DNA from: Gemmatimonadota bacterium
GTDB taxonomy: Bacteria; Gemmatimonadota; Gemmatimonadetes; Gemmatimonadales; Gemmatimonadaceae
Assembly: GCA_028287235.1 (NCBI GenBank)
Contig: JAQBQB010000009.1
Coordinates: forward strand, 62,001-126,000
DNA: 64,000 bases
Direction: 5' to 3'
Made by a program: the position numbers and the translations under genes. The notes below the pieces were generated by a model, which was not told the DNA's origin, made no database searches, and was given only the letters and a program-made list of their open reading frames with translations. Shown here piece by piece: positions 44,978 through 54,105 of this stretch. Numbering within the stretch: position 1 is the first letter of the stretch; each line of letters opens with the position of its first letter.

Positions 44978-45886
44978 CTACCGCAGAAATTTGGCGAGTG
45001 CATCACTCGGTGCGGCGAGCGGCTGGCAGAGGAGCGTCGCGGCAAACAGGCGCATCACGCTCTCGGCGCGGTGCAGCACGCGCGAGCGAGTCGCTGCATC
45101 GAGGCCGCTTCGGTTGAGGGCGATTCGAGACAGCTCGAGATGGCGCTTCTCTTCACTCGCGAGATTCTCCTCGCCCGGTGCTTCACCGTGCTCGCGCCAC
45201 CATGCCGTGCTCGCGCGGCCCAGATCGAGCGCCGGGTCGCCGCAAATGCCTGGAAGGATCGACGTGGAGACGACGTCGAAGATGATCATCTCGATGGCGG
45301 CCTGGCCGGCGAAGTGCTCCCAGTAGCCGATGTCGTCGCGCGACGCGCCGATCCACAGCTGATGATAGAGCGCGAGCACGGCGTCGGGGAACGGCGCATT
45401 CGGAAAGATGCTGCCCGCGCCGTCGTCGTCGTCCACGTCGCCGCGCGTCACGGCCGACAGGACCGACTCGGTGAGGCGATCGAGCTCGGCGCAATCGAAG
45501 CCGGCGAGATACGCTTCGAGATCGTCGTACAGCGCCTCGTGGTCCACGCCGAACGCCTCGAGCGTGTCGCGCCAGAGTTGGTTGTGGACCTGCTCCTCCT
45601 CGAGCTGCTTGGCCAGCACGCGCACGAAGCTCGAGCGCCGCACGTGGTCGACCTTGGAGATGCTCCGAATCAACGCGCGGTTGAACCCCACGACGAGCGG
45701 ATACATCAGCGCGAGAAAGGCGACGTAGTCCGGTTTCGCCAGACGGCCGGCGCGGAGGGCCACCGAAAAGTCGCCGGCGTTCATCCGGGCGGCATACACG
45801 GCGGCACGCTCGGCGACGGCGTCGCCGAGGGGCACGGCTGTAGGCACCACGGGGCGCGACGCCGGGGATCGGAGCGCTGAGGTCAT
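44978..45886 (-). CDS. Haem-oxygenase-like iron-containing redox protein
   Basis: A 302-residue all-helical protein. The repeated helices with Glu/His spaced as metal ligands (QLEEEQVHNQLW near 94, YWEHFAGQAAIEMIIFD near 190, SEEKRHLELSR near 247) match the haem-oxygenase-like diiron oxidase/TenA-like superfamily. The exact class (thiaminase, fatty-acid-cleaving, oxidase) is not clear. A disordered acidic loop (RGDVDDDDGAGS) is inserted mid-way. It probably shares a transcript with the hybrid kinase downstream. Confidence 0.65.
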   Translation of the reverse strand: MTSALRSPASRPVVPTAVPLGDAVAERAAVYAARMNAGDFSVALRAGRLAKPDYVAFLALMYPLVVGFNRALIRSISKVDHVRRSSFVRVLAKQLEEEQVHNQLWRDTLEAFGVDHEALYDDLEAYLAGFDCAELDRLTESVLSAVTRGDVDDDDGAGSIFPNAPFPDAVLALYHQLWIGASRDDIGYWEHFAGQAAIEMIIFDVVSTSILPGICGDPALDLGRASTAWWREHGEAPGEENLASEEKRHLELSRIALNRSGLDAATRSRVLHRAESVMRLFAATLLCQPLAAPSDALAKFLR

Positions 45887-46187
45887 CGGGTTCGAGCTCG
45901 GCCATGAGACGGGAGACCTACAAGGCGCGGGATCGGCTTCGAACCCCGAAACAGACGAGTACGATTGGGTGGCGTCACGCGCCGGCCCCGTCCGCTATTC
46001 GATGCGTCCCCTTGCGCTTCGGGTTGCGGCGTCGTAAAGTCGGCCCACCTGTAAACAAACGGTTAGGAATCCGACTGCAGCACCCGCCGCGATGACGTGG
46101 CGTGCACGACGCCGCGATGCAGTGGCGTGCACTTCCGCGTTCGCGCCGGCTGGCCGAACGCGGTCATCATCGTTTGGAGACCTCTCG
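45887..46187. other. Intergenic region upstream of the EXORDIUM-like gene
   Basis: About 300 bases between two divergent genes. No conserved frame, repeat or hairpin stands out. Promoters for the haem-oxygenase-like gene (minus) and the EXORDIUM-like gene (plus) should lie here; a GGAG is seen nine bases before the latter's ATG. Nothing else is supported. Confidence 0.5.
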
Positions 46188-47237
46188 ATGCCGCGTGTCA
46201 CCCTCGGAATTCGCACCACCGCTTCCTGCTCCGCCGCGCTCTTCGCGCTCACGCTCTCCGCGTGCTCGGACAAAGGCGCCAGCCCCACGCAACCCTCTCT
46301 CTCGCCGTCGACCAGCGCCAGCTTCGACGCCAACTACAACGAGAACCAGAGCGGCGAGCACGGGCACGTGATGCACATCAGGAACGAGCTCAACGACGGC
46401 GCGTCGCCTGCGGCGGCGGCCCGCGCCAGTGGAACGGGCATCTCCTACCACGGCGGTCCCGTGCTCCAGTCGGGCACCAACATGGCGGCGATCTACTGGG
46501 CCGCGTCGGCGATCTACAAGAACGCGCCGGCCCCCGGCACATCCGGCGCTGGCTCGGCCGATGCATCGCTCGTCGGCTATTTCCTCAACCACATCGGCGG
46601 ATCGCCGTACTTCAACATCAACTCGTCGTACACCAACTCGGCGGGCCTGCACATCGTGAACTCGGTCAGCTACACGCAGTACTGGGCGAACAACACGTCG
46701 GCGCCGACGGGCACCCAGAATGTCACCGACGCGCAGATGATCTCCATGCTCCAGAGTGGCTTCAACTCCGGCAAGCTCACGTACGACCCGAACACGCTGT
46801 ACGCCATCTTCACCGCCGGGCAGGTGAACCTGGGCGGTGGATTCGGCACGCAGTACTGCGCGTACCACACGCACGGCACGGTGACCATCGGCGGCGTCGC
46901 GAAGACCGTGCTCTATGCGGCCATGCCGTACAACAACGGCTATCCGTCGGCGTGCACGTCGGGCCTCGCCGCGGCCAACGGCGCGGCGGATCCGGGCGCC
47001 GACTACGAAGTCAATACGCTCGTCCACGAGATCGAGGAGACGACGACTGACATGATGGGCAACGCGTGGTACGACAGTCGTGGATATGAGAACGGTGACA
47101 AGTGCGCCTGGACTTGGGGCACGACCTACACGACCGCCGCGGGTGGCAAGGGCAACATCAACCTCGCCGGCAAGGACTTCCTCGTGCAGCAGAACTGGCT
47201 GAACGCTGGATCCGGCGGCTGCTTCCTGAAGTACTGA
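46188..47237 (+). CDS. PHI-1/EXORDIUM-like lipoprotein
   Basis: A 349-residue secreted lipoprotein (signal ending in LSAC, Cys about 26). From about residue 84 it reads like the phosphate-induced protein 1/EXORDIUM domain, best known in plants: ISYHGGPVLQSGTNMAAIYW, then a YFLNHIGGSPYFNI region, and later TLVHEIEETTTDMMGNAWYD with the HExxE at about 284, which resembles a metal-site or structural helix, followed by GDKCAW and a C-terminal Cys. Function in bacteria is unknown. GGAG lies nine bases upstream of the ATG. Confidence 0.75.
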   Translation: MPRVTLGIRTTASCSAALFALTLSACSDKGASPTQPSLSPSTSASFDANYNENQSGEHGHVMHIRNELNDGASPAAAARASGTGISYHGGPVLQSGTNMAAIYWAASAIYKNAPAPGTSGAGSADASLVGYFLNHIGGSPYFNINSSYTNSAGLHIVNSVSYTQYWANNTSAPTGTQNVTDAQMISMLQSGFNSGKLTYDPNTLYAIFTAGQVNLGGGFGTQYCAYHTHGTVTIGGVAKTVLYAAMPYNNGYPSACTSGLAAANGAADPGADYEVNTLVHEIEETTTDMMGNAWYDSRGYENGDKCAWTWGTTYTTAAGGKGNINLAGKDFLVQQNWLNAGSGGCFLKY

Positions 47238-47251
47238 GCCCAGTGATACCA

Positions 47252-47734
47252 ATGTCAGCACGGCGCCGGCACATCGAACCGATTGGCGTGGCGCTCGTGC
47301 TGGCATTCTGGAGCCACCATGCGGCGGCGCAGTCTCGCGCCGCCGCATGTGGGCCGGTTCGGCCCGCGGACGGTGCGGCGATCGAGTACGTACGCGAGGG
47401 CGGCAACATCCGGCCCTTCACCGTCGCGCTCTACGCCGACGGAACCATGCGGACCGGCGACACGAGCGTCACACAGAGCGCCGCGGCGGCTGCCGCCCAC
47501 GTCGACTCCACCAGGGTGGCGGCGCTGGTCCACCTCGCGAGAACGTCGGGCTTCTGGCGACTGCCGGCGAATCCGATTCACAAACCGCCTCGGAATCCCG
47601 ACGCGGCTCGCTATCGGATCAGCGTGCGCACCACGTGCGGCGCGCACGCGTCGGCCTATCCACTGAGCGCCGCGCCGAAGGTATTTCGCGAGTTGCTGGC
47701 GCGCGTGGCGACGCTGTCCGGCGTCCAGCCGTAG
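47252..47734 (+). CDS. Secreted protein of unknown function
   Basis: A 160-residue exported protein (signal peptide to about AAAQS at residue 27). Mature part has two Cys (RAAACGP and VRTTCGAH) that could form a disulfide, and a sequence of short strands (AIEYVREGGNIRPFTVALYADGTMRTGD). I do not recognise the family. It starts 14 bases after the EXORDIUM-like gene stop and is probably co-transcribed with it. Confidence 0.65.
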   Translation: MSARRRHIEPIGVALVLAFWSHHAAAQSRAAACGPVRPADGAAIEYVREGGNIRPFTVALYADGTMRTGDTSVTQSAAAAAAHVDSTRVAALVHLARTSGFWRLPANPIHKPPRNPDAARYRISVRTTCGAHASAYPLSAAPKVFRELLARVATLSGVQP

Positions 47735-47758
47735 ATGACGAAACTCTAACGCCCTGCG

Positions 47759-47935
47759 CTACTCCTCGCCCGCCGTGGACGTGCCGCCGTACGGCTTCTT
47801 CCGGCTTCCCTTCTTCGGACGATCGCTCTCGGGACGCTTGGCGCTTCCGTGCTTCGGCTTGCCACGTCCGGCGGCCTGACGTCCCGTGCCGCCCGCGGAG
47901 CTCCCGCGCTTTCGTCCCGCCTTGCCTCCTTTCAC
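47759..47935 (-). CDS. Small, very basic protein (58 residues)
   Basis: GTG start at 47935 overlaps the stop of the lactonase-like gene (GTGA). The 58 residues are Lys/Arg/Gly-rich (about 18 Lys plus Arg), with KKGSRKKPYGGTSTAGEE at the end. This is not a mere shadow: the frame is open end to end and coupled by overlap. It may bind nucleic acid or ribosomes; no family recognised. Confidence 0.5.
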   Translation of the reverse strand: MKGGKAGRKRGSSAGGTGRQAAGRGKPKHGSAKRPESDRPKKGSRKKPYGGTSTAGEE

Positions 47936-48768
47936 TTCGCCGACGCCGGAAACACGGGCAGCTTCGAGACGTCGCGCTGGTCGTGCTGGATGATCACCGT
48001 CGCCTTGAGATTCTTCGCAATTGCCTTGAAGCGGTCGATGGACGCGAGCGAGGCCGCGCGATCGGTGTTGAACGTCGGCACGCCGTTCGTGTCGTAGTTC
48101 TCGCGAAAATGCTCGACGTCGCCCGTGATGAGGACGTTGCCCATGTCCTTGAGGCGCACGAGCAGACTGTGATGGCCGGGGGTATGTCCCGGCATGTTGA
48201 GCATCACCACCGTGCCGTCGCCGAAGACGTCCTTGTCGCCGGTCAACGGCTCGACCTTGCTGCCGCCGCTGATCCAGCTCGCGAAGAGTGGCGCCATCGC
48301 TGCCGACTTGGGATCGGTGATCACGTCCCAGTCGCCCTTTCCAATGAGCAGCGTCGACTGCGGAAACTGCCCCACCTGTCCGGTGTGGTCGCCGTGGTAA
48401 TGGCTGATGCCCACGTACTTGATCTGCGCCGGCGTGACGCCCACCTGCGCGGCGAGCGCCGTGAGACTGGTCTTCGGCGCCGTCGGTGTGTTGCCCACCG
48501 GGTTGCCCGCGTCCCAGATCATGTACTCGTCGCCGTGGCGAATGAGATAGCAGCTGAACGTCAGCTGCACGTTCAGACCACTATAGGCGTAGACGTCCGA
48601 GAATCGCTGGCCCACGTCGGTCGGGGCGGCGTTCGTTCCGCACGGGAGACGCGACAGCGTTATCGCCGGCGCCGCCTGCGCGGATACCTCGGCGCCACCG
48701 AGCAACACGCCGAATCCGGCGAGGACAGCCAGCCTTCCAAATTGCTTCACGAGCTTCTCCTCATTCAT
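47932..48768 (-). CDS. Exported MBL-fold hydrolase, N-acyl-homoserine-lactonase-like
   Basis: A 278-residue metallo-beta-lactamase-fold protein with an N-terminal signal (about 1-31, AVLAGFGVLLGGAEVSAQA). Metal site: HYHGDHTGQ (the HxHxDH, about 122-130), then PGHTPGHHSLL (about 194) and the Asp in VLITGDVEH (about 213). The spacing is that of AiiA/AttM-type lactonases (quorum quenching) but other lactones are possible. The ATG overlaps the stop of the preceding NTF2-like gene (ATGA). Confidence 0.8.
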   Translation of the reverse strand: MNEEKLVKQFGRLAVLAGFGVLLGGAEVSAQAAPAITLSRLPCGTNAAPTDVGQRFSDVYAYSGLNVQLTFSCYLIRHGDEYMIWDAGNPVGNTPTAPKTSLTALAAQVGVTPAQIKYVGISHYHGDHTGQVGQFPQSTLLIGKGDWDVITDPKSAAMAPLFASWISGGSKVEPLTGDKDVFGDGTVVMLNMPGHTPGHHSLLVRLKDMGNVLITGDVEHFRENYDTNGVPTFNTDRAASLASIDRFKAIAKNLKATVIIQHDQRDVSKLPVFPASAK

Positions 48769-49238
48769 GAGTTAGCGGGAGCTGGATTCGAATATTCCTG
48801 CGTGCAGCGCCAGCGTCCGTCCGCGTCCTTTCTCCAGGTCGTCAGATAACGCCCGCGCATCGTGACCAGCTTGCCCGTCGAATCCGGCACGGTCAACTCG
48901 TTCGTGCCGTAGGTGAACCCAATATCGCCTCCACGCGACACGACCGCGCTATCCGGCTTCCAGACGATGTTGAAGCCTGGAACCTTGAGCATGCCCGCCA
49001 CCATCTCGCGGGCGGCGGCTCGTCCGGCGAGTACCGGCTGGCCCGGCATGACGACTCGAGCATCCTCGGTCCAATAGGCCGCGACCGAGTCGGCGTTCTT
49101 GCTCGTGGAGGCCAGCTTGCTCCATTCTCGATCGGTCGCCAGCAGCGACTGCGCGCCGGACGTTTCGCTCGAGGCCGATGCACAGCCGGTGACGAGAGCA
49201 CTCACTCCAACGGCAATCATCCACGCTCGCATCGACAT
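48765..49238 (-). CDS. DUF4440/SnoaL-type NTF2-like lipoprotein
   Basis: A 157-residue secreted lipoprotein (signal ending VTGCAS). The mature part is an NTF2-like fold: AAYWTEDARVVMPGQPVLAGRAAAREM, then GGDIGFTYGTNEL and RGRYLTTWRKDADGRWRC. Small-molecule binding or hydrolysis is likely. ATG at 49238 chosen since a GGAGA lies six bases upstream; a longer ATG at 49262 is possible. First gene of a three-gene overlapping cluster with the lactonase-like enzyme and the basic protein. Confidence 0.75.
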   Translation of the reverse strand: MSMRAWMIAVGVSALVTGCASASSETSGAQSLLATDREWSKLASTSKNADSVAAYWTEDARVVMPGQPVLAGRAAAREMVAGMLKVPGFNIVWKPDSAVVSRGGDIGFTYGTNELTVPDSTGKLVTMRGRYLTTWRKDADGRWRCTQEYSNPAPANS

Positions 49239-49376
49239 TGGGGTCTCCTGGGTGGGAATCAACTCGCGGCGCCGGTCGTGTATCGGTCGAGAGAAGTTGA
49301 CGGCGTTCTGAACGGGGCGCCAGGCCGATGGTCTCGGACGCCGAAGAAGGGCACGCCGGGTGCACTAGCGCACGCC

Positions 49377-50180
49377 ATGACTACGCCACTGCGCACTGCG
49401 CCCGTCCGGGTCCCCGAGATCACCGCGTACTTCTGGATCGTCAAGATCTTGACGACCGGAGCGGGCGAGACCACCTCGGATTTTCTCGGCCACCACGTCA
49501 ATCCGGCCGTGGTCGCGGGGGTGGGCGCCATCGTCCTCGCCGCGTCGCTCGTGCTCCAATTCAGGATGCACCGCTACGTCGCATGGACGTACTGGCTAGC
49601 CGTCAGCATGGTCGCGATCGTCGGCACCATGGCCGCCGACGTCTTTCACGGGCTGGGTGTCCCGTACTTCGCGTCGACGATCGTGTTGGCGCTCGCCCTC
49701 GCGGCGATCTTCGCCGCGTGGTATCGCAGCGAGCGGACGCTGTCGATTCACAGCATCACCACCCGGCGGCGCGAAGCCTACTACTGGGCCACCGTGATCG
49801 CGACCTTCGCGCTCGGCACGGCGGCGGGCGACATGACCGCGACGACGTTCGGCTGGGGATACCTGACGTCCGGCATCGTGTTCGCCGTCGCCATCGTGGT
49901 CGTCGGCATCGCGCACTACGTCGCGAGGCGCGCGCTGACCGCCGAACACCGCCATCAATCGACGAACGCCGTGCTCGCGTTCTGGCTCGCCTACATCCTC
50001 ACGCGTCCGCTCGGTGCGTCGTTCGCCGACTGGATGGGCGCGCCGCGCGCGAAGGGTGGCCTCGAGTGGGGAGAGGGCACGGTGAGCATCGCGCTGTTCG
50101 TCGTGATCTTCCTGTTCGTCGCGTATTTGGCGGTGACGCGGAAGGACGCTCCGGCCGACGTGCGCGAACCGCCTAGCTGA
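49377..50180 (+). CDS. COG4705-type membrane protein
   Basis: A 267-residue integral membrane protein with about seven helices. It begins VPEITAYFWIVKILTTGAGETTSDF, and has repeated aromatic/small patterns (AYYWATVIATFALGTAAGDMTATTFGWGYLTSG; LAYILTRPLGASFADWMG). The two copies of the FWI(L)K/TG...GD(T) type half-motifs suggest an internal duplication. This family (COG4705) is uncharacterised. It is divergent from the NTF2-like gene. Confidence 0.8.
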   Translation: MTTPLRTAPVRVPEITAYFWIVKILTTGAGETTSDFLGHHVNPAVVAGVGAIVLAASLVLQFRMHRYVAWTYWLAVSMVAIVGTMAADVFHGLGVPYFASTIVLALALAAIFAAWYRSERTLSIHSITTRRREAYYWATVIATFALGTAAGDMTATTFGWGYLTSGIVFAVAIVVVGIAHYVARRALTAEHRHQSTNAVLAFWLAYILTRPLGASFADWMGAPRAKGGLEWGEGTVSIALFVVIFLFVAYLAVTRKDAPADVREPPS

Positions 50181-50286
50181 CGTCGACCCGCTCGAGCTCA
50201 ATGTCGTCGCGTTAAGACTTTTGGAATGACTAAATTCAGCTCGTCGCTCCCTGGCGGTCCGTCGGTCGGCGATTCATATTCGGGCC

Positions 50287-50712
50287 ATGCGCGCCAAATG
50301 TTTTCTGGGCTTGACCGCGATGGCTCTCACCGCCGCGTGCGCAACCCGGAAGAGCGACGTCCGTAGCCGTGACAGCGCTGTCGCAGTGACACCCGGGCCT
50401 GTGCCCTCGCTGCGCTGCCAACGACTGCTCAACGTCACGCTCCGTCCGTCGGCCGTCGGCGATCGAACCGCGCCGAGTGAGGCGGTGATGCGCGCAGCGA
50501 CGGACCGGGTGCTCGCGCCGATCGAGCCCGTCGTCGTCAAGGTGGACGTCTCGCCCGCGATTCGCGCCTTTCGCGTCCAGCTCAGCGATACGGCAACGAT
50601 CGATCGCGTCGCCGACCGGATTCGTTCGTCTGCAAGCGTCGAAGACGTCTCCCCCGACGACTGCTCGATGCACGTCCAACGTCCCGCCTCGCCCCAGGCA
50701 CGATCGCGCTGA
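50287..50712 (+). CDS. Small lipoprotein with an I9-like domain
   Basis: A 141-residue lipoprotein (signal MRAKCFLGLTAMALTAAC, Cys18). The last part reads FRVQLSDTATIDRVADRIRS followed by SASVEDVSPDD. This has the same order as the propeptide strand in the neighbouring subtilase (VTVPDSLDVQSVVASLSNDS then SAIESVQLDE), that is, a strand, a helix and a strand of the peptidase-inhibitor I9 fold. It may be a free inhibitor or chaperone for the protease encoded 83 bases downstream. The similarity is weak and my own reading. Confidence 0.6.
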   Translation: MRAKCFLGLTAMALTAACATRKSDVRSRDSAVAVTPGPVPSLRCQRLLNVTLRPSAVGDRTAPSEAVMRAATDRVLAPIEPVVVKVDVSPAIRAFRVQLSDTATIDRVADRIRSSASVEDVSPDDCSMHVQRPASPQARSR

Positions 50713-50795
50713 GCTGCAGCGCCGCATCTCTCCGCCTCTCCTCGTTTCGTCGTTTCGTCGGTTCGAAGCTCCCGCCACCCGTTCAGAGGTCGCCC

Positions 50796-53423
50796 GTGCA
50801 TTCAGTTTCCCGCTGCATCGCCGCGTCGGTGCTCATCGCCGCTTCCCTGTTGGCCGCGTGCCGCGGTGATTCGACTCCTCCCGAGCTCTCGGCGCCCGCA
50901 AAGCTCACGCTCGTCTCCGGCGACGCCCAGGCGGTGACGAACGCACCCGTTGCCGCGCCCGCGCCGCTGATCGTGAAAGTGACCGACCCCAAGGACCGTC
51001 CGGTGAGCGGGGTCGTGGTCACGTGGACCGCCTCCGACGCGACGGCCGCGCTCAGCGCGGCGTCGAGCACGACCGACGTCCAAGGACAGGCACAGGTGGC
51101 ATGGACGCTCGGCCAATCGAACGGCGTTCAGTCGGTCACCGCGGCCGCGGCCGCGGTTCCGGGTGCGCGCGTCGTGTTTCAAGCGAAGAACGCCGTGACG
51201 TCGATCAGCGGCAGCGTCACCGTCGCGAGCAGCGGACCGCCGCTCGCTTTTTCCGCGAATCGCCGCGCACCGGCGCGCGTGGCAACGATGGTGTACGCGC
51301 AGGCCGCGGTCGCCCACGCGCTCGCCGTCAACCACGCTCCGGTTCGGCGGCTCATCGTCCAGTTCCGGCCATCGCTCATCGGCGCCACGAGCGCCGTCGC
51401 GACGACACCGCGCGACCTGAGCTCGAGCCGCGACGCGATGCAGCGCGTCGTCGCGCGCTTTGCGTCGCGCGGTCTCGTGATGCGACCAGAATGGTCGCCC
51501 GCCATCATGGCCGCGCGCGTCACGGTTCCCGACTCGCTCGACGTACAGTCCGTCGTCGCCAGCCTGTCGAACGACTCGGCCATCGAGTCGGTGCAGCTCG
51601 ACGAGATCGTGCCCATGCTCGGCGACTATTCCGCGGTGGAGGCCACGCCGCTCCGCGCGCCGGCCGACGCGGTGCAAGGCGTGTCGAGCGCCGCGCTGAC
51701 GCTGCCCAACGATCCGCTCCTCCTCAACCAGTACTGGCATTACAATCTCGTCGACGCCTTTCGCGTGTGGCCCACGAACACGGGAAGCAGCAGCGTGCTC
51801 GTGGCGGTGGTCGATCAAGGCGTTCGCTTCGACCATCCGTCCATGGCCGCGAACTTCACGACGGACGGCTACAACTTCGTGACGGCCGGAAATCGCTTGT
51901 TGGCTGCGGCGTCGATCTGCACGAGCTCCGGCGGCGGCACCACGTCGTTGACGGAAGCGGGAGTCGGCCCCGATCCAACGCTGCCCGACGACTTCCTGGG
52001 GATCACCTCGACCGGGTGCTGGGTCCGAAACACCGCCGGCGATCACGGGCTGCACGTATCCGGAACGATCGGCGCGCCCGGCAACGACGGCATCGGCGCC
52101 GCCGGTCTCAATTGGTCGGTGCGCATTCGGCCCGTGCGCGTGCTCGACGTCACCGGCTCCGGCTCCTTCTTCGACATCGCGCAAGGCGTGTTGTACGCGG
52201 CTGGTCTACCCGCCGCCGGTGCGGGTGGAGCAACGGTGAGCACGTCGCCGGGCGCGCGCGTCATCAACATGAGCCTTGGTGGCTCGGGCGACCTTCCCGT
52301 CTTGCGCAACGCCATCGCCGCCGCCGCGGCGGCGGGTAGTCTCGTCGTGGCGTCGGCGGGCAATGGCGCAACGAGCTCGCCGTCGTATCCCGCGGCGTAT
52401 CCCCAGGTGCTCTCCGTTGCGGCGCTCGGTCCCGACTTGCAGCTCTCGTCGTACACCAACGTCGGCTCGAACGTGAGCCTGGCGGCGCCGGGCGGCGATT
52501 TCCGCAACTGCTGCGGCGGCGGTGGCGGCGTGCTGTCGACGACGTGGAACTACATCACCCAAGCGCCGAACTACGCGTTCTATACCGGCACGTCGATGGC
52601 CGCGCCGCACGTGACGGGCGTCGCCGCGCTCGTGCTCGCGGTGAATCCCACCATGACCAGCGCGCAGCTCCGGCAGCGGCTCCAGAGCACCGCCGTCGAC
52701 GTCGGCGCGCCGGGCAGAGACGACCGGTACGGTTATGGTATCGTCAACGCGTACAACGCCGTGAACAACGTGACGTCGGCGCAGCGCGCGACCTTCGTCC
52801 GGATCGTCGACGCCGGAACGGGCGACACCGTCCGCACCGTCGCGGTGGGAACCGACGGGTCATACACGGCGGCGCGTCTGCCCGCCGGCAGCTATTACGT
52901 CGTCGCCGGTGAAGACGACTCGGGCGACAAGAAGATCGGCGTTCCCGGACGTCGCTTCGGCTGGTTCGGCGGCGCCGCGGCCTCGCCCATCGCGCTCACC
53001 GCGGGACAGACCGCCGCCGCGGCCGTCGTCGTCGGCACACCGACCGCCGCGAAACCGAACGGCACCTTCAGCGCGGCGACACGACTGTTCGTCAACGGCT
53101 ACCTCATCGACCAGGTCACGGCCACCGATCCATTCGCGTTCTACGTCGTGCAGATCCCCAAAGCCGGGAGCTACGTGCTCGAGACGACCGGCGTGCTCGG
53201 AACGTGCGGCATTGGAATGGAGCTCGACACCGTGCTGGAGTTGTACGATTCCACGCAGGCGCTCAAGGCGCGGAACGACAACACGACCTTCGCGGGCAGC
53301 GTGTTCTGCTCGCAGCTCTCGACCTCGCTCACCGCGGGAACGTACTACCTGCGCGTGCTCCAGTCGGCGGCGTCCGGAACGAGTGGGGGCCAGTTCAGAA
53401 TCGCGGTGCGCGATACGCCGTGA
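50796..53423 (+). CDS. Secreted S8-family serine peptidase
   Basis: An 875-residue subtilase. Signal/lipobox at LLAAC (Cys22); Big-1-type Ig domain at about 35-130; I9-type propeptide at about 185-275; catalytic domain about 300-660 with Asp340 (AVVDQG), His420 (DHGLHVSGTI) and Ser600 (GTSMAAPHV), oxyanion Asn about 523; then a Big/SpaA-like stretch and a PPC-type domain at the end (SFYV... TAGTYYLRVLQS). A lipoprotein protease, so likely anchored outside. A Cys pair in the substrate region (NCCGGGG) is unusual. It sits downstream of the I9-like lipoprotein gene. Confidence 0.93.
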   Translation: MHSVSRCIAASVLIAASLLAACRGDSTPPELSAPAKLTLVSGDAQAVTNAPVAAPAPLIVKVTDPKDRPVSGVVVTWTASDATAALSAASSTTDVQGQAQVAWTLGQSNGVQSVTAAAAAVPGARVVFQAKNAVTSISGSVTVASSGPPLAFSANRRAPARVATMVYAQAAVAHALAVNHAPVRRLIVQFRPSLIGATSAVATTPRDLSSSRDAMQRVVARFASRGLVMRPEWSPAIMAARVTVPDSLDVQSVVASLSNDSAIESVQLDEIVPMLGDYSAVEATPLRAPADAVQGVSSAALTLPNDPLLLNQYWHYNLVDAFRVWPTNTGSSSVLVAVVDQGVRFDHPSMAANFTTDGYNFVTAGNRLLAAASICTSSGGGTTSLTEAGVGPDPTLPDDFLGITSTGCWVRNTAGDHGLHVSGTIGAPGNDGIGAAGLNWSVRIRPVRVLDVTGSGSFFDIAQGVLYAAGLPAAGAGGATVSTSPGARVINMSLGGSGDLPVLRNAIAAAAAAGSLVVASAGNGATSSPSYPAAYPQVLSVAALGPDLQLSSYTNVGSNVSLAAPGGDFRNCCGGGGGVLSTTWNYITQAPNYAFYTGTSMAAPHVTGVAALVLAVNPTMTSAQLRQRLQSTAVDVGAPGRDDRYGYGIVNAYNAVNNVTSAQRATFVRIVDAGTGDTVRTVAVGTDGSYTAARLPAGSYYVVAGEDDSGDKKIGVPGRRFGWFGGAAASPIALTAGQTAAAAVVVGTPTAAKPNGTFSAATRLFVNGYLIDQVTATDPFAFYVVQIPKAGSYVLETTGVLGTCGIGMELDTVLELYDSTQALKARNDNTTFAGSVFCSQLSTSLTAGTYYLRVLQSAASGTSGGQFRIAVRDTP

Positions 53424-53449
53424 TCGCCGCGACGTAGCGTTGTGGCGCG

Positions 53450-54031
53450 TCAGACGCCAGGATCTGACGCGCTCGCGCGCCGCTTCAACCACCGCCAGTG
53501 AAACACGAACAACCCGAGGGCGATGAGCAGCGACACGATCCGCGAGATCATCGACTGCCGCGCCTCGACCCGGATCGCGGCAAGGCGATCGGCGCGATAC
53601 GCGGTGAACCGGCGCTGCAGCTCCGCCTCCGGCAGCGTGTCCAACTTCGCCGTGCCCGGCTCGCCGGCGCCGAACCGTCGCGCGCGGTCGTACGTGAGAC
53701 GGAAATTCTCGAACGACGTGATCGACGGCTGCATGCCGTAGTCGTTGCCCTGATGATATTCCGGCGCCGACAGCGTCAGCATGTTTTCGACGATGCCGCT
53801 CACGCTGGCCAGCGCCCACATCAGCGCGATGAGACACACGGTATAGCCATACAGCTGAGGGACCCGCTCGGGACGCTCCACGACTCCTCCTTGCACGAAC
53901 CGGCTGCTGGCGAGAATGACCCACGCGCCGATGAGCGCGATCGCGGCGACGGCGGCGACGGCGGCGACGAAGAAGTCGACGGACGCCAAGCCGCCCGAAG
54001 AGCTCAATCCCACGACTGACTCCCATTGCAT
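53450..54031 (-). CDS. Membrane protein of unknown function
   Basis: A 193-residue protein with three helices: about 18-42 (FFVAAVAAVAAIALIGAWVILA), 62-85 (LYGYTVCLIALMWALASVSGIV) and 165-182 (VSLLIALGLFVFHW), the middle soluble stretch being Tyr/Arg/Glu-rich with LTYDRARRFGAGEPGTAKLDTLPEAELQRRF. No family recognised. ATG 54031 chosen; an upstream GTG would add a few residues only. Convergent with the subtilase and divergent from the VOC gene. Confidence 0.65.
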   Translation of the reverse strand: MQWESVVGLSSSGGLASVDFFVAAVAAVAAIALIGAWVILASSRFVQGGVVERPERVPQLYGYTVCLIALMWALASVSGIVENMLTLSAPEYHQGNDYGMQPSITSFENFRLTYDRARRFGAGEPGTAKLDTLPEAELQRRFTAYRADRLAAIRVEARQSMISRIVSLLIALGLFVFHWRWLKRRASASDPGV

Positions 54032-54105
54032 ACGGACTCTAATGAACGCCGGCGAGCCCAGTTGTCCAGGGTGACGCCGAGCGCCGCCCGCTCTAGCTTT
54101 GACGC

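Noticed and set aside
43379-45880. Very long plus-strand frame opposite the hybrid kinase and haem-oxygenase-like genes
   Set aside because: Complement of well-supported genes in high-G+C DNA; composition is that of an antisense shadow.
45995-46333. Minus-strand frame with a hydrophobic stretch overlapping the EXORDIUM-like gene
   Set aside because: Mostly antisense to that gene's start; no coupling or motif.
50750-50775. GGTTCGAA-like motif resembling a tRNA T-arm
   Set aside because: No acceptor, D or anticodon arms could be built around it.
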